From positions 1 to 55,343 of the forward strand of contig JAURZM010000012.1 in the NCBI GenBank assembly GCA_030653385.1: 55,343 nucleotides of DNA. The letters are read 5' to 3'. Position numbers and translations under genes: made by a program. Positions 18,066-26,665 of this stretch are shown here, piece after piece. The notes beneath the pieces were generated by a model. That model did no database searches, was not told the origin of the DNA, and saw nothing but the letters and a program-made list of their open reading frames with translations. The first letter of the stretch is position 1. Every line of letters begins with the position of its first letter. This DNA comes from Rubrivivax sp. (GTDB lineage Bacteria > Pseudomonadota > Gammaproteobacteria > Burkholderiales > Burkholderiaceae_C).

Positions 18066-18839
18066 TCAACGAAGGCCGGCGGCCCCTTGGCCACACACCG
18101 GGCAGTGCGGCTGGCGCAGCAGCTGCATCTCGTCCCAGCGCATGCTGCGTGCGTCCAGCATTTGCAGCCGGCCCGCGAGCGAATGGCCCACGCCGATCAG
18201 CAGCTTCAGCGCTTCGGCGGCCTGCACGCTGCCGATGATGCCCACCAGCGGCGCAAACACGCCCATCGTGGCGCAAGCCACTTCTTCGTAGGTTTCGCCC
18301 GGCGGAAAGAGGCAGGCATAACAAGGGCCCTGGCCTGCAGCCGAAGGCCGTGGGTCGTACACCGACACCTGGCCGTCGAAGCCGATGGCCGCACCCGACA
18401 CCAGCGGCACACCGTGCTTCACGCAGGCCACGTTGACGGCGTGGCGGGTGGCGAAGTTGTCGCTGCAGTCCAGCACCACCTGGGCCTGCGCCACCCATTC
18501 GTCCAGCAGCTGCGCATCGGCGCGGCGCACCAGCGCGCACAGCTGCACGTCGGGGTTGATGGCGGCCACGCTGCTGCGCACCGACTCGGCCTTGGGCAGG
18601 CCCAGACGCGACAGGTTATGGGCGATTTGGCGCTGCAGGTTGGTGACATCCACCGTGTCGTGGTCGACCACCGTCAGGCGGCCGACACCGGCGGTGGCCA
18701 GGTACAGCGCCACCGGCGAACCCAGGCCGCCAGCGCCGATGACCAGTGCGTGTGCGGCCAGCAGCCGCGACTGGCCTTCGATGCCAATCTCGTCCAGCAG
18801 CAGGTGGCGCGAGTAGCGCAGCAGTTGTTCGTCGGTCAT
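18066..18839 (-). CDS. moeB: MoeB/ThiF-family adenylyltransferase (HesA/MoeB/ThiF)
   Basis: A 257-residue E1-like enzyme. The ATP-binding Rossmann motif is VIGAGGLGSPVALYLATAGVG, with the conserved DLS-like stretch DHDTVDVTNLQRQIAH and the adenylation residues in LDCSDNFATR. Two CxxC pairs (CYAC and CPVC) make the structural zinc site. It activates the C-terminal glycine of MoaD or ThiS as an acyl-adenylate. MoeB fits the molybdenum enzymes in this window, but a ThiF role cannot be excluded from sequence alone. Start ATG at 18839 (MTDEQLLRYSRH) is the family-typical N-terminus. Confidence 0.85.
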   Translation of the reverse strand: MTDEQLLRYSRHLLLDEIGIEGQSRLLAAHALVIGAGGLGSPVALYLATAGVGRLTVVDHDTVDVTNLQRQIAHNLSRLGLPKAESVRSSVAAINPDVQLCALVRRADAQLLDEWVAQAQVVLDCSDNFATRHAVNVACVKHGVPLVSGAAIGFDGQVSVYDPRPSAAGQGPCYACLFPPGETYEEVACATMGVFAPLVGIIGSVQAAEALKLLIGVGHSLAGRLQMLDARSMRWDEMQLLRQPHCPVCGQGAAGLR

Positions 18840-18884
18840 GGCGCCAGCATAACGACAGCCACGCACAGCAGGCTCAGCCCAAAG

Positions 18885-18913
18885 AAAAACGCCAGGCGTG
18901 GCCGCCTGGCGTT
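18885..18913 (-). terminator. Intrinsic terminator downstream of the VWA PEP-CTERM gene
   Basis: An 11-bp perfect stem aacgccaggcg / cgcctggcgtt with loop tggc. On the minus strand it is followed by a T-run (complement of the A-rich 18881-18889). It lies 45 bp beyond the stop of the gene at 18958 and so separates it from moeB. Confidence 0.85.
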
Positions 18914-18957
18914 TGTGGGTCTGTGCAGGGCCTGCTTGCTGCAGGCCCGTGCGTCGT

Positions 18958-19719
18958 TCAGGCCGAACGGCGGCGTGCAGCGCCAGCAGCGCCCAGTGCC
19001 AGCAGCACGAGTGCGATGCTGCCCGGCTCGGGGATGGTGCCGCCGGTTTCGACGAAGAGCTTGCGACGGACGGCGTCCGAGAAGTCGGTGAAGTTCGAAG
19101 CCGGCTCGATGAAACCGTCCGTGGTGATCACGTTGGTCAGGTAGTAGTTGTTGATGCTGGTGCCGCCGATGGGCAGGCCGTTGATCGTCATGTTGTTGGC
19201 CGTGGCGCGGTTGCGTGCGGCGATGTCCGACGCAGCGTTGCCCCCGCCGTCGCCCGACACGTCGATCACCATGTTGTTGGTGCCTTCCAGCGCGCCACCG
19301 GCGGCCGTGGCTGCCAACAGCAGATCGATGGCCCGGTTGGTACCTGTGTGGATGGCGGTGCCGCCACCGCCCACGCGGGCGAAGGCGTCCAGCACATCGG
19401 CGAAGGCATTGATCTGGGCCGCGGAACTCAGCACCACGAAGTTGTCCAGCGTGCTCGTGAAGAAGTCACTTGCGAAGAAAATGACATTGACGGCGGTGGT
19501 GCCGTTTGTGCCACCCAGCATGTTGGCCTGAATGCCAGCGTCGCGGAAGGCATTGGCGTAGCCGTCCATCTGCAGGTTGTACTCGTCGGTGCTGACGCTG
19601 CCTGATACGTCAATGACCAGCGAGAGCGCCAGGTCAACCGGTGCGGCCTGCACTTGCGAGGCCCCGAACAAGGCGCTCGTCGCAATGGCAAGCGCTGAAA
19701 CAAGTGATCGAATCTTCAT
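18958..19719 (-). CDS. PEP-CTERM protein with VWA-like domain (DUF1194)
   Basis: A 253-residue exported protein. After a signal peptide (SALAIATSALFGASQVQA) comes a DUF1194/von Willebrand A-like domain with an intact MIDAS start (LVIDVSGSVSTDEY), a second Asp/Thr region (GGGGTAIHTGTNRAID) and VIDVSGDGGGN. The C-terminus is a classical sorting signal, TIPEPGSIALVLLALGAAGAARRR. The VWA domain suggests metal-dependent adhesion after exosortase processing. ATG 19719 is preceded by CAGGGG and by a sigma-54 promoter (19782..19797). Two other VWA-type or envelope genes nearby are unrelated in family. Confidence 0.9.
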   Translation of the reverse strand: MKIRSLVSALAIATSALFGASQVQAAPVDLALSLVIDVSGSVSTDEYNLQMDGYANAFRDAGIQANMLGGTNGTTAVNVIFFASDFFTSTLDNFVVLSSAAQINAFADVLDAFARVGGGGTAIHTGTNRAIDLLLAATAAGGALEGTNNMVIDVSGDGGGNAASDIAARNRATANNMTINGLPIGGTSINNYYLTNVITTDGFIEPASNFTDFSDAVRRKLFVETGGTIPEPGSIALVLLALGAAGAARRRSA

Positions 19720-19781
19720 ATGGACCCCTGGTGAGCTGGTGTGACTCAAAAATGCGACGCGGCGCCGCGGCAAATTGATGC

Positions 19782-19797
19782 TGCAAAAGCCATGCCG
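19782..19797 (-). promoter_or_regulatory. Sigma-54 (-24/-12) promoter of the VWA PEP-CTERM gene
   Basis: Minus strand CGGCATGGCTTTTGCA agrees with TGGCACRNNNNTTGCW at 14 of 16 positions, with GG and GC 10 bp apart. The predicted start near 19771 gives a 52-nt leader, almost the same geometry as the other PEP-CTERM gene at 6743..6758. Confidence 0.65.
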
Positions 19798-19969
19798 ATC
19801 ACCCCCGATTTGGCGCACCCGAAGCGCTTGCTTCCCAGGGAGAACGGGCCTTTTAGGGGGGTGACCTTCTGCGGGCCGGATGCAAGCGCCAGCGTTGCAT
19901 GTGTCAAGCTCTTCGACACCCTAGAACCAACGGGGTCGGGTCGGCGGGCAAGCCGACCGCCGGCGTGTT

Positions 19970-20515
19970 TCAGCGGCCGAACAGGCCTTTGAGCCAGGCC
20001 ATCAAGCGCCCGACCAGGCCAACGGCAGGTGCTGCAGGTTGCGGGGCCGCAGGCTCGGGTGCGACGCCGTACTTCTGCTGCAGCGCCTGGTTGAAGGCCG
20101 CGAAGAAGTCGGTGGCCATCTTCTGCGCCGCCATGTCCACCAGCCGCGAGCCGATCTGCGCGATCTTGCCGCCCACGCTGGCTTGCGCGCTGTAGTGCAG
20201 CACGGTTTCGCGCGGGCCCGCACTTTCGAGCTTGATGTCGGCGTGGCCCTTGCCGTGGCCGGCGGCGCCGCCCTGGCCTTCGAAGCGCAGCGTGTAGCTG
20301 TTGGGCGGCTGCAGGTTTTCCAGCTGCAGCTTGCCCTTGAACTTGGCTTTGACTGGGCCGATGGCGGCGGTGACCGACACCCCGTACTGGTTCTCGCCCG
20401 TGGGTGTGATGGCTTCGCAGCCCGGAATGGCCTGTTGCAGCAGCGTGATGTCGTTCAGGGCTTCCCAGGCCTGGGCCTGGCCGACCGGGAGGGTCTGTTG
20501 ACTGGTGAGTTGCAT
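19970..20515 (-). CDS. coxG: CoxG-like SRPBCC protein (CO dehydrogenase subunit G family)
   Basis: A 181-residue protein from ATG 20515. It has the CoxG/SRPBCC signature: QTLPVGQAQAWEALNDITLLQQAIPGCEAI, then KAKFKGKLQLENLQPPNSYTLRFEGQGGAAGHGKGHADI. An Ala/Pro-rich linker and a basic amphipathic C-terminal tail (GLVGRLMAWLKGLFGR) follow and probably bind the membrane. In Oligotropha and relatives CoxG helps anchor the Cox-type hydroxylase to the inner membrane. It is the last gene of the leftward cox operon, 25 bp after coxE. Confidence 0.88.
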   Translation of the reverse strand: MQLTSQQTLPVGQAQAWEALNDITLLQQAIPGCEAITPTGENQYGVSVTAAIGPVKAKFKGKLQLENLQPPNSYTLRFEGQGGAAGHGKGHADIKLESAGPRETVLHYSAQASVGGKIAQIGSRLVDMAAQKMATDFFAAFNQALQQKYGVAPEPAAPQPAAPAVGLVGRLMAWLKGLFGR

Positions 20516-20540
20516 GGTGGCTTGGGTCAGGGATTCGGAT

Positions 20541-21764
20541 TCAAGGTGCCGGCTTGGCGGCACGGCCCTTCAACTGCTGCGAAGGGACGGGGGGCCGCGC
20601 CAGCAGCTCGGCCAGTTCGGACAGGCTTTGCAGGTTGTGTGCGGGCAGGAAGGCGTCGGTGTGCGGCAGCATGGCCTTGATGCCACCGGCACGCGGCTCA
20701 AAGGCGTCGAAGCGCAACAGCGGGTTCAGCCACAGCAGTCGGCGGCAGCTTTTGTGCAGGCGTTCCATCTCGAAGGCCAGGCTGTCGGTCTGGCCGTGTT
20801 CCAGGCCGTCGCTGATGAGCAGCACGGTGGCGTTGCCCGACAGCACACGGCGTGCCCAGTGGTGGTTGAAGTCGTGCAGGCACTGCGAGATGCGCGTGCC
20901 GCCCGACCAGTCCTGCACCACACGCACCACCTGCGCCACGGCCACATCGGGGTCGCGGCTTTTCAAGAGGCGCGTGGTGCGGGTCAGGCGGGTGCCGAAA
21001 ACGAAGCTCTCGACATGGGCGTCTGCATGCCCCAGCGTGTGCGCAAAGTGCAGCAGCATGCGTGAGTAGCGGCTCATGCTGCCCGAGATGTCGGCCAGCA
21101 CCACCAGCGGCGCGGGCTGCGTGCGGGGCTTGCGCCAGCGCATGTCCCACACCTGGCCGCCCTGCCGGCCCATGGCCGACAAGGTGGCGCGCCAGTCGGG
21201 CCGGCCGCCGTGGGTGCTGGGCTGGCTGCGGCGGGTGGGCAGCGGCTCGAACACCAGCTTCATGCGTGACAGCAGTCGGCGTGCCTGGTGCCATTCGTCG
21301 GTGGACATGGTGTCGAAGTCGGCCTTCTGCAGCACCTCGCGGTCGTTCCAGGTCAGCTCGGCGTGGACTTCGGTTTCTTCCTGCTCGGGTGGTGGCGGTG
21401 CGTCGGGCTGGTGCGGGAACAGCGCCTGGCCCAGGCGGCGGTTTTCTGGCGGCGGTGGCACGTCGCCCTTTTTCAGCTGCACCTTGGGCAACATCATCGC
21501 GCGCATGCGGCCCATCAGGTCGGGGTCGCGCCAGAACAGCTCGAAGGCCTGGTCGAAGAGCTCGCGGTGTTCGATGCGGTCCAACATGCAGGCGCGCAGC
21601 GTGGCGTGCAGGTCGGGCTTGGATTCGAGACCGGCCACCTGAAGCGCCTGCAGACTCAGCGCCACGCGGTCGGTGCCCACCGGCATGCCGGCGTCGCGCA
21701 GCACACGCGCGAAGTGCATGACGTTGTCGGCCAGTCGGCCCGGTGTCTGGCGGGCGGGGATCAT
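20541..21764 (-). CDS. coxE: CoxE-like VWA domain protein
   Basis: A 407-residue VWA_CoxE protein. The N-terminal helical half (FARVLRDAGMPVGTDRVALSLQAL) is typical, and the C-terminal VWA domain carries the MIDAS motif ADISGSMSRYSRM with GGTRISQCL and LLISDGLE. CoxE works with the MoxR-type ATPase CoxD in maturing the molybdenum hydroxylase active site ([CuSMoO2] assembly in the true CO dehydrogenase). ATG 21764 was chosen; the longer frame runs into the repeat at 21820. Confidence 0.9.
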   Translation of the reverse strand: MIPARQTPGRLADNVMHFARVLRDAGMPVGTDRVALSLQALQVAGLESKPDLHATLRACMLDRIEHRELFDQAFELFWRDPDLMGRMRAMMLPKVQLKKGDVPPPPENRRLGQALFPHQPDAPPPPEQEETEVHAELTWNDREVLQKADFDTMSTDEWHQARRLLSRMKLVFEPLPTRRSQPSTHGGRPDWRATLSAMGRQGGQVWDMRWRKPRTQPAPLVVLADISGSMSRYSRMLLHFAHTLGHADAHVESFVFGTRLTRTTRLLKSRDPDVAVAQVVRVVQDWSGGTRISQCLHDFNHHWARRVLSGNATVLLISDGLEHGQTDSLAFEMERLHKSCRRLLWLNPLLRFDAFEPRAGGIKAMLPHTDAFLPAHNLQSLSELAELLARPPVPSQQLKGRAAKPAP

Positions 21765-21819
21765 GGGCTGACGGTGCGAGGGTCGGCTCCAAGCCCGGCG
21801 TGGACCCTCACCCCAGCCA

Positions 21820-21845
21820 TCTCCCGCAAGCGGGAGAGGGAGCAA
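21820..21845. repeat. Dispersed CTCCCGC-AA-GCGGGAG inverted repeat
   Basis: tctcccgc-aa-gcgggaga, followed by gggagcaaa, in the 111-bp gap between coxD and coxE. The same family of GC-rich palindromes is widespread in Proteobacterial intergenic DNA and its right arm matches the hairpin at 17316..17350. It may act as an mRNA processing or attenuation point inside the operon. Confidence 0.5.
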
Positions 21846-21875
21846 ACCAAAACACTGAGAACAATTCGCACGCTC

Positions 21876-22799
21876 TCAGGCCGGTGCGGCCTGTCGCCGC
21901 AGGTCTTCCAGCAGCCGCGCGGCTTCGCCGCCTTGCATGCGTGCGATGTCGTCCTGGTACTTCAGCAGCACACCCAGCGTGTTGTTCAGCACCACCGGGT
22001 CCAGCACCACGGTGTCCAGTTCCATCAGCGCCCGCGCCCACTCGATGGTCTCGGCGATGCCGGGCTGTTTGTACAGCTCAACCGAGCGCAGCTTCTGCAC
22101 GAAGGCCACCACCTGCGCGGCCAGCGCGGCGCTGGCACCAGGCACACGCCGCTGCAGGATCTGCAGTTCTCGCGCCGCGTCAGGAAAGTCCACCCAGTGG
22201 TACAGGCAACGGCGCTTCACGGCGTCGTGGATCTCGCGTGTGCGGTTGCTGGTCAGCACCACCACCGGCGGGTTCACGGCCTTCACGGTGCCGAGTTCGG
22301 GCACCGTGATCTGGTAGTCGGACAGCACCTCCAGCAGGAAGGCTTCGAAGGGTTCGTCGGCACGGTCCAGCTCGTCGATCAGCAGCACCGGCGGCACTGG
22401 CTCGGCTGGATCGATGGCACGCAGCAAGGCGCGGCGGGTGAGGAAGCGCTCACTGAACAAGTCCTTGGCGAGCGCCGCACCGGCTTCGCCCTGAGTCGCG
22501 CCACGCGCTTCGGCGAGGCGGATTTCCATCATCTGCCGCGCGTAGTTCCACTCGTAGGCGGCACCCGACAGGTCCAGCCCTTCGTGACACTGCAGGCGGA
22601 TCAGCGGCCGGCCCAGCATCGCGGCCAGCGTCTTGGCGATCTCGGTCTTGCCGGTGCCAGGCTCGCCTTCCAGGAACAGCGGGCGCTGCAGGCGCAACGC
22701 CAGAAAGACGGTGGTCGAGAGCTGCCGGTCAGCGACGTAGTCCAGCGCGAGCAGGCGCGCTTGAGTGTCCTCGATGCTGGTCGGCAGCCCTTCCGTCAT
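21876..22799 (-). CDS. coxD: CoxD-like MoxR-family AAA+ ATPase
   Basis: A 307-residue MoxR ATPase. Walker A is GEPGTGKT, Walker B LLIDELDRAD, sensor VVVLTSNRTREIHDAVKRR, and the C-terminal lid is present. CoxD partners the VWA protein CoxE as a chaperone for molybdenum hydroxylase maturation. It begins four bases after the FAD-subunit stop, implying one transcript with coxSLM. Confidence 0.92.
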   Translation of the reverse strand: MTEGLPTSIEDTQARLLALDYVADRQLSTTVFLALRLQRPLFLEGEPGTGKTEIAKTLAAMLGRPLIRLQCHEGLDLSGAAYEWNYARQMMEIRLAEARGATQGEAGAALAKDLFSERFLTRRALLRAIDPAEPVPPVLLIDELDRADEPFEAFLLEVLSDYQITVPELGTVKAVNPPVVVLTSNRTREIHDAVKRRCLYHWVDFPDAARELQILQRRVPGASAALAAQVVAFVQKLRSVELYKQPGIAETIEWARALMELDTVVLDPVVLNNTLGVLLKYQDDIARMQGGEAARLLEDLRRQAAPA

Positions 22800-22803
22800 G
22801 GTC

Positions 22804-23592
22804 TCAGCTCGCGGCCACCGCGCGCCCGGCCAACACCGGGATCAGCGCGGCGCGGTACTCGGCGCTGCCGTGCAGGTCGGTGTTCAGGCCGTCGGCGCTG
22901 ACGGTGGCACCCTTCAGCGCGTCGGCGTTCCACGCAGCGGCCAGCTTGGCTTCCAGCCCCGTGGCGCGGAACACGCTGGCGCCGGCGCCGGTGACCGCCA
23001 CGCGCACACCCTGCGGGCCCTTGCTGACAAACACACCCACCAGTGAAAAGCGCGAAGCCGGCTGCTTGAACTTCTGCCAGGCCGCTTTTTCGGGCACCGG
23101 GAAGCTGACGGCGGTGATGACCTCACCTTCGGCCAATGCCGTTTCGTACAGGCCCTTGAAGAAGCTGTCGGCGGCGATGGTGCGGCTGTTGGTGTGGATG
23201 GTGGCGCCCAGGCCCAGCACCGCTGCCGGGTAGCAGGCCGCAGGGTCGTTGTTGGCCAGGCTGCCGCCGATGGTGCCGCGGTTGCGCACCTGGCGGTCGC
23301 CGATGTTGCCGGCCAGGTCGGCCAGCGCCGGAATGGCCTTGGCCACGTCGGCGTTGGCGGCCACCTCGGCGTGGGTGGTCATCGCGCCGATCTTCACGGT
23401 GCCACCGCCCACGGTGATGCCACGCAGTTCGGCCACGCCGCCCAGGTCGACCAGCGCGTCGGGTGCCGACAGGCCCATCTTCATCGACGCCAGCAGCGAC
23501 TGGCCACCGGCCAGCAGTTTCACGCCGTCGGTCTTGATGGCGGCGGCGGCATCGGCCAGCGAGGAGGGGTTCTGATATGTGAAAGCTTGCAT
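22804..23592 (-). CDS. coxM: Molybdenum hydroxylase FAD-binding medium subunit (CoxM-like)
   Basis: A 262-residue FAD-binding subunit. MQAFTYQNPSSLADAAAAI starts it; the two FAD motifs are KLLAGGQSLLASMKMG and GTIGGSLANNDPAACYPA (TIGG motif). The C-terminal CO_deh_flav_C part is present. It transfers electrons from the Fe-S subunit to the acceptor. ATG 23592 was preferred to an upstream ATG at 23652 that overlaps coxL. Confidence 0.92.
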   Translation of the reverse strand: MQAFTYQNPSSLADAAAAIKTDGVKLLAGGQSLLASMKMGLSAPDALVDLGGVAELRGITVGGGTVKIGAMTTHAEVAANADVAKAIPALADLAGNIGDRQVRNRGTIGGSLANNDPAACYPAAVLGLGATIHTNSRTIAADSFFKGLYETALAEGEVITAVSFPVPEKAAWQKFKQPASRFSLVGVFVSKGPQGVRVAVTGAGASVFRATGLEAKLAAAWNADALKGATVSADGLNTDLHGSAEYRAALIPVLAGRAVAAS

Positions 23593-23612
23593 GGTGCTTG
23601 TCTCCTGGCGGT

Positions 23613-25985
23613 TCAGCGGGCGGCCGTGGCGGCAGAACGGGCGGCGGTCCACACCGCAAACGGCGTGGCGGGCATCGGCATGTCCTTGATGCCCAGCGCG
23701 TGGCAGATGGCGTTGATGACCGCCGGCGGCGAACCGATGGCGCCCGCTTCGCCGCAGCCCTTCACACCCAAGGGATTGTGCGTGCAGGGTGTGCCCTTGG
23801 CGGTTTCCACGGTGAAGCTGGGCAGGTCGTCGGCGCGTGGCATCGTGTAGTCCATGTAGCTGCCGGTCAGCAGCTGGCCGGTTTCGGTGTCGTACACACC
23901 GTGCTCCAGCAGCGCCTGGCCGATGCCTTGCGCCAGGCCGCCGTGCACCTGGCCGTCGACGATCATCGGGTTGACGATGTTGCCGAAGTCGTCACAGGCC
24001 GTCATGCGTTCGATGCGGGTCTTGCCGGTGGCGGGGTCGATCTCGACTTCGCAGATGTAGCTGCCGGCCGGGTAGGTGAAGTTGCTCGGGTCGTAGAAGG
24101 CGTTTTCGTTCAGGCCCGGTTCCAGCTTGTCGTGCGGGAAGTTGTGCGGCACGTAGGCGGTCAGTGCCACCGACGCAAACGGCACCTTCTTGTCGGTGCC
24201 GGCCACTTTGAATTCCCCACCTTCGTAGATCACGTCGCTGTCGGCGGCTTCCATCAGGTGGGCCGCGATTTTCTTGCCCTTGGCGATGATCTTGTCCACC
24301 GCCTTCACGATGGCCGTGCCGCCCACCGCCAGGCTGCGGCTGCCGTAGGTGCCCATGCCAAACAGCACCTTGCCGGTGTCGCCGTGTTCGATGCTGATGT
24401 CGTCCATCGGCACGCCCAACTTGTCGGCCACGACCTGCGCAAAGGTGGTTTCGTGGCCCTGGCCGTGGCTGTGGCTGCCGGTGAAGATGGTGACCTTGCC
24501 GGTGGGGTGCACCCGCACTTCACCCGCTTCGAACAAACCGGCGCGGGCGCCCAGCGCACCCGCCACCGACGACGGCGCGATGCCGCAGGCTTCGATGTAG
24601 GCGCTGTAACCCAGGCCACGTTTCAGGCCCTTGGCTTCAGACGCTGCGCGTCGGGCCGGGAAACCGGCCACGTCGGCCAGTTCGATGGCGCGCCGCATCG
24701 TGGCGTCGTAGTCGCCGATGTCGTAGGTCAGGCCCACCGGGCTGGCGTAGGGGAACTCGGTGATGAAGTTGCGGCGGCGGATCTCGGCCGGGTCGATGCC
24801 CAGTTCATGCGCCGCGGTTTCGACGATGCGTTCCAGCAGGTAGGTGGCCTCGGGCCGGCCGGCGCCGCGGTAGGCGTCCACTGGCGCGGTGTTGGTGAAC
24901 ACGGCCGACACCTCGCAGTAGATCTTCGGCGTCTTGTACTGGCCGGCCAGCAGCGTGGCGTGCAGGATGGTGGGCACACACGACGCGAAGGTGGACAGGT
25001 AGGCCCCGATGTTGGCCGTGGTGTCGGCACGCAGCGCCAGGAAGCGGCCGTCCTTGTCCAGCGCCAGCTTGGCGGTGGTGACGTGGTCGCGGCCGTGCGC
25101 GTCGGACAGGAAGGCTTCGCTGCGGTCGCAGGTCCACTTGATGGGGCGCTTGATGCTCTTGCTGGCGAAGACCATCGCGGTTTCTTCGCCGTAGAGATAA
25201 ATCTTGCTGCCAAAGCCGCCACCCACGTCGGGCGCCACGACACGCATCTTGTGTTCGGGGATGCCCAGCACGAAGGCGCACATCAGCAGCCGTTCGACGT
25301 GCGGGTTCTGGTTGCTGACATAGAGCGTGTAGTTGTCGGCGTTGCTGTCGTAGCTGGCGTTGGCGCAGCGCGGCTCCATGGCATTGGGAATGAGCCGGTT
25401 GTTGCGGAAGCTGAGCGTGGTGACGTGTGCGGCGGTCTTGAACGCGGCGTCGGTACCGTCCTTGTCGCCGATGCCCCAGATGTAGCAGCGGTTGTCGGGC
25501 GCTTCGGTGTGCACCGGCTCCGCCGTGGCAGCGGCGTTGTAGGCCTTGGCGGTGTCGACCACGGGCTTGAGCTCTTCGTAGTCCACCTCGATCAGCGCGC
25601 CGGCGGCCTTGGCCTGTTCCAGCGTTTCGGCCACGACCATGGCCACGCGGTCGCCCACGTAGCGCACCTTGCCGTCGGCCAGCACCGGGTGCTTGGGCTC
25701 TTTCATCGGGCTGCCGTCCAGGCTGTTGATGAGCCAGCCGCAAGGCAGGCCACCGACGGCCTTGAAGTCGTCGCCGGTGAAGATGCCCAGCACGCCTTCG
25801 GCCTTGGCGGCAGCGGCGGTGTCGAGCTTCTTGATGCGGGCGTGGGCGTAGGGGCTGCGCAGGAACCAGGCGTAGGTCTGACCCTGCAGCGAAATGTCGT
25901 CGGTGTACTGGCCCTTGCCGGTGAGGAAACGGCCGTCTTCACGGCGTTCGGTGGACTGGCCGATGAAACCTTGGCGTGCGTTCAT
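23613..25985 (-). CDS. coxL: Molybdenum hydroxylase large subunit, form II CoxL-like
   Basis: A 790-residue Mo-cofactor subunit. The N-terminal aldehyde oxidase a/b hammerhead domain contains [27 protein letters not shown]; the molybdopterin domain has [33 protein letters not shown] and the C-terminal [21 protein letters not shown]. The active-site loop reads AYRGAGR (residues 371-377), the form II signature; the form I CO dehydrogenase has AYRCSFR with the copper-binding Cys. The true substrate is therefore unknown and CO oxidation should not be assumed. The catalytic Glu is in GCGEAGA. It forms an L2M2S2 complex with the two smaller subunits. Confidence 0.94.
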   Translation of the reverse strand: MNARQGFIGQSTERREDGRFLTGKGQYTDDISLQGQTYAWFLRSPYAHARIKKLDTAAAAKAEGVLGIFTGDDFKAVGGLPCGWLINSLDGSPMKEPKHPVLADGKVRYVGDRVAMVVAETLEQAKAAGALIEVDYEELKPVVDTAKAYNAAATAEPVHTEAPDNRCYIWGIGDKDGTDAAFKTAAHVTTLSFRNNRLIPNAMEPRCANASYDSNADNYTLYVSNQNPHVERLLMCAFVLGIPEHKMRVVAPDVGGGFGSKIYLYGEETAMVFASKSIKRPIKWTCDRSEAFLSDAHGRDHVTTAKLALDKDGRFLALRADTTANIGAYLSTFASCVPTILHATLLAGQYKTPKIYCEVSAVFTNTAPVDAYRGAGRPEATYLLERIVETAAHELGIDPAEIRRRNFITEFPYASPVGLTYDIGDYDATMRRAIELADVAGFPARRAASEAKGLKRGLGYSAYIEACGIAPSSVAGALGARAGLFEAGEVRVHPTGKVTIFTGSHSHGQGHETTFAQVVADKLGVPMDDISIEHGDTGKVLFGMGTYGSRSLAVGGTAIVKAVDKIIAKGKKIAAHLMEAADSDVIYEGGEFKVAGTDKKVPFASVALTAYVPHNFPHDKLEPGLNENAFYDPSNFTYPAGSYICEVEIDPATGKTRIERMTACDDFGNIVNPMIVDGQVHGGLAQGIGQALLEHGVYDTETGQLLTGSYMDYTMPRADDLPSFTVETAKGTPCTHNPLGVKGCGEAGAIGSPPAVINAICHALGIKDMPMPATPFAVWTAARSAATAAR

Positions 25986-25998
25986 AGTGGGCTCCTGT

Positions 25999-26472
25999 TC
26001 AGGCCTTCATGGCCGCAGCGCCTTGCTGCACGGCCTTGACGATGTTGTGATAACCGGTGCAGCGGCAGATGTTGCCTTCCAGTGCTTCTCGCACCTGGGT
26101 TTCGTTGTGGCAGCCGTGGTGCTGCACCAGGTCCACCGCACTCATCACCATGCCCGGGGTGCAGAAGCCGCACTGCAGGCCGTGGCAGGCCTTGAAGGCG
26201 GCCTGCATGGGATGCAGCGTGCCGTCGGCCGCAGCCAGGCCTTCGATGGTGGTCAGCTCCGCACCCTGCGCCTGCGCGGCCAGCATGCTGCAGCTTTTCA
26301 CCGCTTTGCCGTTCAGGTGCACCGTGCAGGACCCGCACTGCGCGGTGTCGCAGCCCACGTGGGTGCCGGTGAGGCGAAGGTCTTCGCGGATGAAGTCGAC
26401 CAACAAGGTCTGGGGCTCGCAGTCTCGGGCGACGGACTTGCCGTTCACCTTCAGGGTCAGGCGGATGCTCAT
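25999..26472 (-). CDS. coxS: Molybdenum hydroxylase 2Fe-2S small subunit (CoxS-like)
   Basis: A 157-residue protein with both [2Fe-2S] clusters. The plant-ferredoxin-type motif is [22 protein letters not shown] and the C-terminal motif is CGFCTPGM with [10 protein letters not shown]. It carries electrons from the Mo site to FAD. It is the first gene of the leftward operon. ATG 26472 has a strong AAGGAG site eight bases upstream; the longer frame to 26610 has no support. Confidence 0.95.
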   Translation of the reverse strand: MSIRLTLKVNGKSVARDCEPQTLLVDFIREDLRLTGTHVGCDTAQCGSCTVHLNGKAVKSCSMLAAQAQGAELTTIEGLAAADGTLHPMQAAFKACHGLQCGFCTPGMVMSAVDLVQHHGCHNETQVREALEGNICRCTGYHNIVKAVQQGAAAMKA

Positions 26473-26519
26473 GGTTTTGTCTCCTTGTTGATTGGCCATC
26501 GAGTCTTGCGTGGCTGTCC

Positions 26520-26539
26520 GCACGGCTGTTTTGCCGTGC
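26520..26539. promoter_or_regulatory. Inverted repeat in the coxS leader / divergent promoter region
   Basis: gcacggc-tgtttt-gccgtgc, a 7-bp perfect stem 48 bp upstream of coxS, in the 193-bp gap to the divergent xdhC gene. It could be an operator for the regulator at 27732 or a leader hairpin. No -24/-12 element is visible in this gap. Confidence 0.4.
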
Positions 26540-26665
26540 ACGCCGGGGGCCGCAGGCCTCTGAGGGTGGCAAGCATAGGTGAGCGTTTCCGCCGCCGCAT
26601 GCCCGTCCACCCCTAGTGGAAACCCCTTGGTCGATGCGGGTCTGGGCTTGCGCTACCTTCCTTGC

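Noticed and set aside
23613..25985. Naming the hydroxylase a CO dehydrogenase
   Set aside because: The active-site loop is AYRGAGR, not AYRCSFR, so the copper-ligating Cys is missing.
23598..26039. 813-residue open frame antisense to coxL
   Set aside because: A high-GC mirror frame of a clearly coding gene; low complexity His/Arg/Gly composition and no recognisable domain.
26473..26665. Sigma-54 promoter for the cox operon, expected from the neighbouring activator
   Set aside because: No GG-N10-GC element with acceptable flanks on either strand; this agrees with the missing GAFTGA loop in the regulator.
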